Shown here in pieces: positions 7,238 to 14,182 of a DNA stretch of 18,451 bases. Numbering within the stretch: the stretch's first letter is position 1; each line of letters begins with the position of its first letter. The stretch covers positions 1 to 18,451 of the forward strand of contig CAKUBG010000038.1 of NCBI GenBank assembly GCA_934636825.1, in the 5' to 3' direction. This DNA comes from an uncultured bacterium (GTDB lineage: Bacteria; Vulcanimicrobiota; Xenobia; Xenobiales; Xenobiaceae). The notes below the pieces were generated by a model. The model was not told the origin of the DNA. It ran no database searches and was given only the letters and a program-made list of their open reading frames with translations. The position numbers and the translations under genes are program-made.

Positions 7238-7266
7238 ATGATAGCCTATACTTGCCATTTTGTCAA
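7238..7266 (-). promoter_or_regulatory. Sigma-70 promoter of the XRE repressor gene
   Basis: On the minus strand, TTGACA (7261-7266) is a perfect -35 box and TATCAT (7238-7243) is a five-of-six -10 box. The spacer is 17 bases. Transcription would start near 7231, giving a leader of about 50 bases to ATG7179. Confidence 0.8.
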
Positions 7267-7327
7267 GAAATTGTAAAAAACAATCAAATAAACTTAAAAA
7301 GACACGGTATACTTATTAGTCTCGCTC

Positions 7328-7356
7328 TTGACAAGTTGCTAATGATAAACTATTAT
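7328..7356 (+). promoter_or_regulatory. Sigma-70 promoter of the MerC-domain gene
   Basis: TTGACA (7328-7333), a 17-base spacer and TATTAT (7351-7356). The start would be near 7363, leaving a leader of about 65 bases before ATG7428. The -10 box is embedded in a perfect palindrome. Confidence 0.8.
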
Positions 7357-7359
7357 CAT
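7342..7359. promoter_or_regulatory. Candidate metalloregulator operator over the MerC -10 box
   Basis: ATGATAA-ACTA-TTATCAT, a perfect 7-bp inverted repeat. It resembles Fur-family (Fur/Zur) boxes with TGATAA/TTATCA half-sites, although its centre is one base longer than the classical Fur 7-1-7 core. Binding here would block the promoter. A metal-responsive repressor fits the downstream MerC-type product; the regulator's identity is inferred. Confidence 0.5.
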
Positions 7360-7387
7360 GAAAATAAAAATTAAACTGAATGATTGT

Positions 7388-7415
7388 GAGTCCCAAATAA
7401 AGCGGACTCTTTTTT
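7388..7415 (+). terminator. Intrinsic terminator in the MerC leader (possible attenuator)
   Basis: GAGTCC (7388-7393) pairs perfectly with GGACTC (7404-7409) around a 10-base loop and is followed at once by six T (7410-7415). It lies between the MerC promoter and its start codon. An alternative pairing of CCCA (7392-7395) with TGGG (7417-7420) would break this stem and cover the ribosome site GTGGGG. Confidence 0.7.
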
Positions 7416-7427
7416 GTGGGGAAAATT

Positions 7428-7871
7428 ATGACTGCTGTTTCTTCTACATGTCAATGTCATAGCAAAGAAAATACCGCCGCTAAGCCTGAAGGGTTGCGCG
7501 GGTTGGACTTGTTGGGCGTGGTTTTATCTTCTGCTTGCTTGATCCACTGCACCCTTTTGCCGGCAGTATTGGCCCTTTTGCCTTTGTTGGGCGATCAGTT
7601 CCATTTAGATGAGCGCTGGCACTTTTACATTACGGCTCTGATCGTTCCGGTAGCTTGTATCGCTTTAGTTACCGGTTGGCTCAGACATAGAAAAAACTTG
7701 GTTATCGCTTTGGGAATTATTTCCCTAACTATGATTTTGGGCGCTCATCCTTTGCATGAAGTGATCGGCCACTTGGGTTCGGAAATTGTCGGAGCTCTGG
7801 GCGGTTGTATATTGATTAGCGCTCACCTTTGCAATCATCGTTTTTTACACAAGCACTCCGAAGCTCATTAG
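7428..7871 (+). CDS. MerC-domain membrane protein
   Basis: 147-residue inner-membrane protein of the MerC family, whose best-known member takes up Hg(II); other family members are linked to zinc or other metals. The segment LSSACLIHCTLLPAVLALLPLLG (about 29-51) matches the MerC signature of a Cys-x3-Cys pair in the first membrane helix followed by a Pro-containing hydrophobic run. Three further hydrophobic segments follow at about 66-84, 91-104 and 117-132. The N-terminus has CQCH (8-11) and the C-terminus HLCNHRFLHKHSEAH, both suited to metal binding. ATG7428 is preferred over in-frame GTG7416, which abuts the terminator T run and carries the probable ribosome site. No mer operon genes are nearby, so a resistance role is less likely than metal homeostasis. 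Confidence 0.8.
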   Translation: MTAVSSTCQCHSKENTAAKPEGLRGLDLLGVVLSSACLIHCTLLPAVLALLPLLGDQFHLDERWHFYITALIVPVACIALVTGWLRHRKNLVIALGIISLTMILGAHPLHEVIGHLGSEIVGALGGCILISAHLCNHRFLHKHSEAH

Positions 7872-7894
7872 TGAGCAACAATAATCAATAAAAT

Positions 7895-7924
7895 AAGCCA
7901 GACATTTTTGTCTGGCTTTTTATT
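7895..7924 (+). terminator. Intrinsic terminator after the MerC gene
   Basis: AAGCCAGACA (7895-7904) pairs perfectly with TGTCTGGCTT (7909-7918) around a TTTT loop, followed by a T-rich tail. It separates the MerC gene from the transglycosylase gene. Confidence 0.92.
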
Positions 7925-7933
7925 TATTGTACA

Positions 7934-7971
7934 GGAAGTCAGCGCCGAGGGGCAGAAACTCCCCGAGTTCC
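7934..7971 (+). other. Nested hairpin in the leader of the lytic transglycosylase gene
   Basis: GGGG (7949-7952) pairs with CCCC (7961-7964), enclosed by GGAA (7934-7937) and TTCC (7968-7971). It is small and GC-rich in an AT-rich gap and matches no riboswitch I know. It could be a 5' mRNA stabiliser. Confidence 0.3.
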
Positions 7972-7998
7972 AAATTGAAGTTTTAGTGGTGGGAATCT

Positions 7999-9000
7999 GT
8001 GATAAATTTTAGTCAAAAATTCGGCCAGGCGGCTTTTTTAGTAAGTTTAAGCTTGGCTCTTGCTTTTGTTCCGACCGGAATTGCTCTAGCCAACGATACA
8101 GCCGAGGAAATTCGCATTTCTTCTCCCCTATTCCAGATTGACGAAATTTGGCCGGAAAGAGAAATTACTCCCTCAATAGAGCCCCCTAGCGGCAAAGTGC
8201 AGAGCACTCAATTGACAACGGTGCGCCGCTACACTGAAACTCAAACTGTCTTGCCCAAGGCTGAAGAAATACCTACTTTTTCTATGCCTGCTGTGCGCTC
8301 TCATGAAGATTTGCGCACTTCTTGGGGCTACGGAGCCAGAGAAAATAGCTACAATTCCTACATTTTCAGCGCTGTCAACAATGCTTGGCCTCACAACAAT
8401 GTAGTGCCTTTGCATCCTCTGCTCATGAAATCTCTTTTGGCTTGCGAAAGTGGCTTCAACCCTGAAGCGGTTAGCTATACCGGCGCTGTAGGCATTGCTC
8501 AGCTCACTCCAGAAACGGCCCGCCGTTTCGGCTTAGGTTGGTCAGCTAGTCGCGATCCCAATCAAGCTATTCCAGTCGGCGTAAAAGTATTAGCCGAAAA
8601 AGCTAAAGTAATTATCGATCCTGGCAACTATCACAAAATGATGGGCTTGCCTCCCGAGCGTTGCCAATATGCTCAAAAAGTAGCAGCCGCCTACCAAAAA
8701 TACGGCAATCCCAGCACCGAGCAATATTGGTGCCTCATGTTGGCCGCTTATAATGGCGGCGGCGGCACTATTCTTCGCGCTATGGCCATAGCCTCCGATC
8801 GCGGCCTTGATCCGCGCCAGTGGAGCAATTTAGTAGGCGATATGGACAACCCACACAATACGCCTCTTTATTTAGCTTGCGTAGATATTTTCAAAGGCGG
8901 CGCTTTAGGGAAATATCGCGAGGTAGCTCGCTATCCGGGCAAAATTATTAAGCTGTACAATAAATCTGTAGCTCCCGAACAAATTGTCAGTATAAAATAA
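7999..9000 (+). CDS. Secreted lytic transglycosylase (SLT domain)
   Basis: 333-residue exported murein hydrolase that would cut the MurNAc-GlcNAc bond of peptidoglycan, releasing 1,6-anhydro ends. A signal peptide covers residues 1-31 (hydrophobic run AAFLVSLSLALAFVP, cleavage after ALA). A linker of about 100 residues follows, then the SLT domain (about 140-300). Catalytic Glu is E150 in LLACESGFNP, followed by GAVGIAQLTPETARRFGL (the GLMQ-type motif) and LAAYNGGGG (the AYNAG motif). The start is GTG7999, with GGTGGG (7988-7993) 5 bases upstream. It is flanked by terminators, so probably monocistronic; no clear promoter is recognised in 7925-7998. Family assignment is firm; substrate detail and cellular role are inferred. 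Confidence 0.88.
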   Translation: MINFSQKFGQAAFLVSLSLALAFVPTGIALANDTAEEIRISSPLFQIDEIWPEREITPSIEPPSGKVQSTQLTTVRRYTETQTVLPKAEEIPTFSMPAVRSHEDLRTSWGYGARENSYNSYIFSAVNNAWPHNNVVPLHPLLMKSLLACESGFNPEAVSYTGAVGIAQLTPETARRFGLGWSASRDPNQAIPVGVKVLAEKAKVIIDPGNYHKMMGLPPERCQYAQKVAAAYQKYGNPSTEQYWCLMLAAYNGGGGTILRAMAIASDRGLDPRQWSNLVGDMDNPHNTPLYLACVDIFKGGALGKYREVARYPGKIIKLYNKSVAPEQIVSIK

Positions 9001-9025
9001 AAATAGTCAATATTGTCCGCTCCCT

Positions 9026-9077
9026 AAAAAGGATCCGCGCCTAGCAAAAAAATAGGTCGACGGATTCTTTTTTTGTT
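9026..9077. terminator. Bidirectional terminator between the transglycosylase and permease genes
   Basis: GGATCCG (9031-9037) pairs with CGGATTC (9061-9067, one G-T pair), and CCTA with TAGG inside. It has A's before and seven T's after, so it serves the two convergent genes. Confidence 0.85.
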
Positions 9078-9980
9078 TTAATTCAATTCCCAACCATCTT
9101 TTTTAAACAATAAATAATGAATTAATGAAGCAAAACCAATAATTATAGCTAGAATTAAAGCTAAAGCTGAAGCGTAACCCATATCAAAATTTTCAAAAGC
9201 GGTCATATAGATGTAGTAAGAAGCCGTAATAGTTGAATTTTGGGGACCGCCGCCAGTAATAATAAAAACTTCCGTAAATACTTTAAGGGCCGAAATAACT
9301 GAAAGCAATGTACAAACAGCCATAGTAGGCTTAAGTAAAGGCACTACAATTTTAAGTAAAATCTGACCTACCGAGGCCCCTTCTAAAGAAGCATGTTCCT
9401 CTAATTCTTTGGGAATAGCTTGTAAGCCAGCCAAATATAAAATCAGGTAATAACCTAAGCCTTGCCAAGCTGTCACCAGCATAAGAGAAAAAATAGCTAA
9501 TTTTGCATCTGTAAGCCAAGGCACGGGCTCAATTAAGCCAAAGCTAAACCACCCCAAAGCTTGATTTAGTAAACCATCGCTGCGCAAGATCCACTTCCAA
9601 GTAATGCCTACTACTACAGCAGAAGTTACTACCGGTACATAAAGAGCGGTTCTAGCTAAGCGCTCTTTGAGAGTTTCGCCGCGCAGCAACCAAGCCAAAA
9701 GCAAAGATCCAGCTTGTAAAAAGGGCACCAAGAGCACATAAAGCAGCGAATTTTTCAACGCTATAGCCAAATAAGGATCGGCGGCTAAACGCTTGAAATT
9801 AGCCAAACCGACCCATCTGGGGCTTAACAAATGGCCTGCGCTGTCGTAGCGCAACATATTAAAATCGAAAAAAGCTAAAGCGGCACCGCACAAAATAGGG
9901 TAAATGACAAATACTCCCAAAATCAGCAGCGCAGGAGCTAAAAAAAGCCAAGGGACTAAGGGATTAGTACATTTACGCAT
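9078..9980 (-). CDS. Sugar ABC transporter permease (MalF/UgpA-like)
   Basis: 300-residue integral membrane subunit of a carbohydrate ABC importer. About six hydrophobic segments are visible (12-35, 73-98, 115-130, 162-186, 218-240, 270-292). The cytoplasmic EAA loop (194-217), EEHASLEGASVGQ followed by ILLKIVVPLLKP, is the site that docks the ATPase. GGGPQNST near 243-250 is typical of the MalF/UgpA branch. It is the last gene of the minus-strand unit; a terminator follows directly and no second (MalG-type) permease or ATPase gene is present, although such importers need both. The start ATG9980 has only a weak ribosome site, and the gene lies 24 bases after the lipoprotein gene, so coupling is likely. 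The substrate cannot be told. Confidence 0.88.
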   Translation of the reverse strand: MRKCTNPLVPWLFLAPALLILGVFVIYPILCGAALAFFDFNMLRYDSAGHLLSPRWVGLANFKRLAADPYLAIALKNSLLYVLLVPFLQAGSLLLAWLLRGETLKERLARTALYVPVVTSAVVVGITWKWILRSDGLLNQALGWFSFGLIEPVPWLTDAKLAIFSLMLVTAWQGLGYYLILYLAGLQAIPKELEEHASLEGASVGQILLKIVVPLLKPTMAVCTLLSVISALKVFTEVFIITGGGPQNSTITASYYIYMTAFENFDMGYASALALILAIIIGFASLIHYLLFKKDGWELN

Positions 9981-10004
9981 TTTGATTTCAGTGCCGCCAT
10001 CTAA

Positions 10005-11282
10005 TTATTTAATTTGCGTCCACTCAGTGCTGTTATAATTGGACGAAGTATTGGGGTTAAAATTGCTATCGTCAGTATTGATAACTTCACCACTATTGTT
10101 AGCCCAACCATGATTATAGCTATTGGAAGTAGTTACAGTAGAAGAACTATCGTAAGGATTAGAGTGGGAGCTTTCACCACGTATAGCTTCGCTCCAACCT
10201 TGGCTAACTCTATCTTGAGACGCTGAACGCTGCTGATAGCTATCACTAAGCATATCGCTTATATCTTGCTGATTTTGACGCACCGCTTGTTGCTGCTGTT
10301 GAAACTGGTTGTTGTGTTGAGACACAGTACCATTGGTTACATTGGCCAAATATTGCTGCCATTGGGGATTAGGCACAGCGCTGGCAATAATCTGTTTACC
10401 GATTTTTATAACAGACTCAGCATTATTTTTAGGATAAATATAAGAGACTAAATTGAGTAGCCACTCATTATGAGCAGTCGGGCCATAAGCGAAGCTAACT
10501 TCTTGCCAAATGACGTCGGCAGTAAGCATAGCTCCCCAAGGCTGATTATTCTTCTGAAAATCATACTTAGCCACAAATTGCCTAGACAAACAATTGCCAC
10601 CTTGATTTTTAAGTTGAGAGGCTAATTGGTTAGCTTCAGCAGAACCAGCGACTAATTCAGCAGAGACTAACTTCACATTTTGATTGATGTGGGCATATTT
10701 TTTTATGTCATTAGCAAAAAGCTGTCCATATTTCTTGGGATTGTTGAGCAACTCTGAACTTTGTATGCCATTTTGACAAGCACTAGTTACACCTGAGCAA
10801 TAGCCTACTCCAACTCCGGAACTAGGATCGCAAAATAAAGCTTCATAAATACATAAAGAGTAGCCAAACTGACCCCATTTTACTTGGCTGCTAGCTTGCC
10901 AACCGCGTGGCACTTGCAAAGTAACTACCGGCATATTGGCTTGTTGGTCGTAAATTTGATACTGTCCAAAACCACGCGGAGCCAAAGAAGCTGAGCGACT
11001 GTTTTGATTAGCTAACGAATTTTTACGTACTTTACTACCGCGACCAGGCTGCGAAAATTCAGAGGCAGCTGACTCCATAACCTCGTCATCTTCGTTTTGC
11101 TCGTAGTCTTCATAGTCGCTTCCTTCGTCATAATCTTCCGCAGCGGCAGTAGCAACTTGAGCTTTTTGCCCTTGAGAAGCAGCCAAGTGATTCTCGGCTT
11201 TATCTCCAGAAGTACAAGCGCAAATTAGCCCCATAAACATAAAAGACAAAGTAAAAGCCAACAATTTTGCATTTTTATTCAT
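10005..11282 (-). CDS. Lipoprotein of unknown function with acidic and Asn/Ser/Gln-rich regions
   Basis: 425 residues from ATG11282. A lipoprotein signal ends at C23 (GLICAC). Then follow an acidic low-complexity stretch (about 48-72, many Asp, Glu and Tyr), a basic Ser/Asn-rich linker and a globular core (about 100-300). The core has VTLQVPRGWQ, five Cys within about residues 142-170 (CIYEALFC, GYCSG, SACQNG) and WLLNLVSYIYPKN. A polar Gln-rich segment follows, then a tail with QQRSASQDRVSQGWSEAIRG and YNHGWANNSGEVINTDDSNF. That tail pattern seems familiar from other secreted bacterial proteins, but I cannot name a domain. The Cys would be outside the cytoplasm and may form disulfides. It sits between MazG and the ABC permease; function unknown. 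Confidence 0.75.
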   Translation of the reverse strand: MNKNAKLLAFTLSFMFMGLICACTSGDKAENHLAASQGQKAQVATAAAEDYDEGSDYEDYEQNEDDEVMESAASEFSQPGRGSKVRKNSLANQNSRSASLAPRGFGQYQIYDQQANMPVVTLQVPRGWQASSQVKWGQFGYSLCIYEALFCDPSSGVGVGYCSGVTSACQNGIQSSELLNNPKKYGQLFANDIKKYAHINQNVKLVSAELVAGSAEANQLASQLKNQGGNCLSRQFVAKYDFQKNNQPWGAMLTADVIWQEVSFAYGPTAHNEWLLNLVSYIYPKNNAESVIKIGKQIIASAVPNPQWQQYLANVTNGTVSQHNNQFQQQQQAVRQNQQDISDMLSDSYQQRSASQDRVSQGWSEAIRGESSHSNPYDSSSTVTTSNSYNHGWANNSGEVINTDDSNFNPNTSSNYNSTEWTQIK

Positions 11283-11327
11283 TACCGCAATACCCCCTTT
11301 TTGTAATTGCCCAAAAAACTTAAGCTA

Positions 11328-11711
11328 CTATTTAAGTTCTGTATACTTAGCCTTCTTTCCCTTAGCTAATTCTACAGGGTAATGAGCTTCATTTATTTTG
11401 GCTTTTTCTTGCATAGCTTGAGCTAAATCGACACCTAAACAATCGGAAAGCGTCAATAAATAAGATAAAACGTCAGCCATTTCGTAAGCAAACTCTTTAT
11501 TGCGCCCACTCTTAACCGCTTCAATTATTTCTTCGCTACTTTTAAAACGGCACAACTCCAGTACTTCGGAAGCCTCTATAGACATAGCTATAGCTAAATC
11601 TTTGGGATTGTGGAATTGTTTCCAATCGCGAGCGTCGCGAAAAGCGATCACTTGATCGCGTAATTGGGCTACTGTGGTATTTTGGTCATTATATTGTTTA
11701 GTTTCAGTCAT
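11328..11711 (-). CDS. MazG-like nucleotide pyrophosphohydrolase
   Basis: 127-residue single-domain member of the all-alpha NTP pyrophosphatase superfamily, which hydrolyses (d)NTPs to monophosphate and pyrophosphate using Mg ions; usually a house-cleaning enzyme for non-canonical nucleotides. The metal-binding motifs are visible: E46-x2-E49 in IEASEVLELCRF and E77-x2-D80 in YEMADVLSYLL. HNPKDLAIAMSIEASEV matches the short MazG/RS21-C6-like class rather than the two-domain E. coli MazG. ATG11711 is preferred over ATG11723: it has GGAG 6-7 bases upstream and overlaps the preceding stop by 8 bases (ATGACTGA, 11704-11711). This couples it tightly to the sugar-binding protein gene, an unusual neighbour for this enzyme. 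Confidence 0.85.
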   Translation of the reverse strand: MTETKQYNDQNTTVAQLRDQVIAFRDARDWKQFHNPKDLAIAMSIEASEVLELCRFKSSEEIIEAVKSGRNKEFAYEMADVLSYLLTLSDCLGVDLAQAMQEKAKINEAHYPVELAKGKKAKYTELK

Positions 11712-13002
11712 TTTTTTCTCCATAGCCAGAAGCTTCGATAATTTTATCCCAAGCTTGAGCCGCTTCGTTTAAAGCTTGACTACTACTCTTGTCTCCGTAA
11801 ATTGCTGATTCGACCGCCTTATTTAATAAACGCTCTAAATCACGCGCGTGGGGCAAACTTAAGGAAAAATCGTTAGCTTTAGGCAATTGCTTTAAGGAAA
11901 CGCGCACAGCTTTATCTTGCAAAGGATCGCCATTACTGCGAGTAAAGAAAGGATCTTGCGTACTGCGCCAAGTGGAAGTAAGCAAAGGTACTTCTTGGGC
12001 GAACTTTAATTGATTTTGCCAATTAGTGATAAAAAGTGCCAATTTGACGGCCAGCTCTTTATTTGGAGAAGATTGGGGTACCGCCAAATTCATTAAAGCG
12101 GCCGGCACTTTGCCTTCTTTAGACCAAGGCAAAGGGGCAATATCGGTTTGGGCATACACTTGGGGAGCGTCGGCCTTTATTTGCAAAAGCAATTGCGGCC
12201 CAGCTTCCAATAAAGCTAAATTGCCTTGCTTGTAGCGCTCCAAAGCGCCTTGGTAGCCATCCAACAAAAATTCTTGCGGCACAAGCTGGCGCTTATATAA
12301 TTGTGCATACCACTCCAACGCCTGTACGTAGGGCTTTTCCCTAAACAAGGCTCGCCCTGTATGTTTATCGTATATGGGCAAATTGGCTAAACGCCAATCA
12401 TCCATAATACGCACTACAGGATAATAGCCCCAGCTTTGCGGTTTGCGCTGTTTGATTGCGGCGGCCAGCTCAGCTACTTCAGCTCTGCTGCGCGGCGCAC
12501 GTTGCGCAGGCCAACCCGCCTCTTGCAAAAGTTGACGATTAAAAATAAGTACTCGCGCCGAAACATACCAAGGTACAGCATATATTTGCCCATTTAAAGA
12601 AGCCGAAGACCACAAACCGGGATAATATTCATCGGCTTCTTCGGTGCTAACATATTGAGAAATGGGCGCCAAGCTCATATTTTGCGCTAAAAATAAAGCG
12701 TTGCCAGTAGTTAAATTGACCACATCCGGAGGCACGCCGCCAGCAATGGAAGCCATCAGCTTTTGCATAATGTTTTGCTGGGGCAAGTCGATCCAGTCTA
12801 TTTTTACTTGCGGGTTGGCCTCTTCAAATTCGTGGAAAAGCCCTTCCATGTAAGAAGTGAACTTGGGCTTAAGCGCTATAGTCCACACCTCTAAGTGTTG
12901 CTGCCCGGGAGCTTCTGGTGCTGGGCTACGCCAGCAGCCGCTGAACCAACAGACGAGCAAAAAGGCTATCCCCAAAGCCAAACCTACAGCATAAGAGCGC
13001 AT
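11704..13002 (-). CDS. ABC transporter substrate-binding lipoprotein (sugar family, MalE/UgpB-like)
   Basis: 432-residue extracytoplasmic solute-binding protein that delivers a ligand, probably a sugar or glycerol-phosphate-like compound, to a membrane permease. The signal ends in the lipobox FSGC with lipid-modified C23. Typical family-1 features follow: HLEVWTIALKPKFTSYMEGLFHEFEEANPQVKIDWIDLP, GGVPPDVVNLTTGNA, a LNGQIYAVPWYVSARVLIFNRQLLQEAGWP hinge region, and late PAALMNLAVPQSSPNKELAVKLALFI. Length is normal. It starts 3 bases after the stop of the TPR gene and its end overlaps mazG. The matching permease is two genes downstream. The ligand cannot be deduced. Confidence 0.88.
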   Translation of the reverse strand: MRSYAVGLALGIAFLLVCWFSGCWRSPAPEAPGQQHLEVWTIALKPKFTSYMEGLFHEFEEANPQVKIDWIDLPQQNIMQKLMASIAGGVPPDVVNLTTGNALFLAQNMSLAPISQYVSTEEADEYYPGLWSSASLNGQIYAVPWYVSARVLIFNRQLLQEAGWPAQRAPRSRAEVAELAAAIKQRKPQSWGYYPVVRIMDDWRLANLPIYDKHTGRALFREKPYVQALEWYAQLYKRQLVPQEFLLDGYQGALERYKQGNLALLEAGPQLLLQIKADAPQVYAQTDIAPLPWSKEGKVPAALMNLAVPQSSPNKELAVKLALFITNWQNQLKFAQEVPLLTSTWRSTQDPFFTRSNGDPLQDKAVRVSLKQLPKANDFSLSLPHARDLERLLNKAVESAIYGDKSSSQALNEAAQAWDKIIEASGYGEKND

Positions 13003-13005
13003 AAT

Positions 13006-14124
13006 TTAAAAGACTTTTTGCTCCGGTTTGGCTCCGGATCCGGCCTTAACTTCCTTGCTTTCGTTAGCCGCGCCTTGAGTAGGTTCAACTGCGGGCGCGG
13101 CCGCTTCTCCTTGTTCAGCGGCTGCAGCCTTGGCTTTAGCCTCAGCCTCGGCTTTTTCACGTTCAGCCTTCTCCCGGGCAGCCTTTTCTTTAGCGGCAAT
13201 TTTATCTAAGGCTTGCTTGGCTTCCTTAATATTTTTATCCATTTTGCTCACTTTGAGGAACATTTCTTTGGCTTCTTTATCTTGGCCAAGCTCAAGTAAA
13301 CATTTGCCGCGCAAAAGGTAGGCTTCGGTAAGTTCGCTGTTTTCTTTATAAGCTCGGGCCGCCGCCTTTTCAGCTGCTTCATAGCGCTTATTAACATACA
13401 TTTGGTAAGCTAAAGCCAAGGCGGACAAATCGGTACGCTCCATTTGGGCACGCACTTTATCTAAATTGCCAGCGCCATTTACTTTTTGCCCCATTTCATA
13501 TTGCAAAATGCCCAAGCCCAAGCGATAGTTGGGATTATCGGGATTGTGGCGCACAGCGTCGTTAAGGAAGGAAGAAGCTCGCACTCGGTCGCCTTTTAAG
13601 CGATAAAGCATACCCAAATTGTAATGGGCCTTGGCCATTTCCGGGCGCAGGCGAATAGCTTCGAGCCACTCCGATTCGGCTTTGGTTAAATCGCCCTTGA
13701 TCCAACAAAGCACACCGGACATATAACGAGATTCAGGCCCGCCGCCCGGTGCTTTACTAAGTTCGCCAATAGCATTTTTGGCGTTGTCAAGCTGGTTTAA
13801 TTGGACGTAGCACTGGCTGAGCAAGCCCCAACCGTTGACAAATTCTGGGCGCAAACCGGTAAGCCGCTTAAGAAGAGGCACAGCTTTGTCATATTCTTCC
13901 AAGGACATATGGCAAATAGCTTTCATGTAAAGAGCGTCGGCATAGCCAGGATCGATTTTTAAAGCTCGCTCCAAAAAAGGCAGAGCCTCTTTCCAATGCT
14001 TACCGGAAGCATAAGTGCGAGCTTGCTGATATTCTTGCACCGCGCTAACATGCTGGGCAAAACCCACGCCAGAGCAACTTAACAATAAACACAAAGTTAA
14101 GAAAAAAGTGTAAATCCGTCTCAT
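13006..14124 (-). CDS. Exported tetratricopeptide-repeat protein
   Basis: 372 residues with an export signal: a hydrophobic run FFLTLCLLL leads either to a signal-peptidase I site after GFA (23) or to a possible lipobox LLSC (C17). From about residue 28 to 310 there are roughly seven to eight TPR units with the usual W/L-G-Y-A-F-A-P pattern (for example SGKHWKEALPFLERALKIDPGYADALYMKAICHMSLEEYDKAVPLLKRL, and AHYNLGMLYRLKGDRVRASSFLNDAVRHNPDNPNYRLGLG), so it is a scaffold for protein contacts. The C-terminal 60 residues are a Lys/Ala/Glu-rich helix (about 309-345) with a Pro/Ala tail. ATG14124 is preceded by AGGAG at a longish spacing of about 13 bases. It follows rny by 58 bases and precedes the SBP gene by 3. 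Confidence 0.85.
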   Translation of the reverse strand: MRRIYTFFLTLCLLLSCSGVGFAQHVSAVQEYQQARTYASGKHWKEALPFLERALKIDPGYADALYMKAICHMSLEEYDKAVPLLKRLTGLRPEFVNGWGLLSQCYVQLNQLDNAKNAIGELSKAPGGGPESRYMSGVLCWIKGDLTKAESEWLEAIRLRPEMAKAHYNLGMLYRLKGDRVRASSFLNDAVRHNPDNPNYRLGLGILQYEMGQKVNGAGNLDKVRAQMERTDLSALALAYQMYVNKRYEAAEKAAARAYKENSELTEAYLLRGKCLLELGQDKEAKEMFLKVSKMDKNIKEAKQALDKIAAKEKAAREKAEREKAEAEAKAKAAAAEQGEAAAPAVEPTQGAANESKEVKAGSGAKPEQKVF

Positions 14125-14162
14125 ACGCGTAAACTTGGCTCCTTGTTTAGGTTTTGCCCACG

Positions 14163-14179
14163 GCCCTTATCAAAAGGGC
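14163..14179. other. Short hairpin in the rny-TPR intergenic gap
   Basis: GCCCTT (14163-14168) pairs with AAGGGC (14174-14179) with a 5-base loop. On the minus strand no T run follows, so transcription probably reads through from rny into the TPR gene. It may act as an mRNA processing or stability element. Confidence 0.35.
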
Positions 14180-14182
14180 GAT

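Noticed and set aside
7934..7971. Known riboswitch before the lytic transglycosylase
   Set aside because: The nested hairpin is short and lacks the conserved cores of c-di-AMP, c-di-GMP or other riboswitches I can recall.
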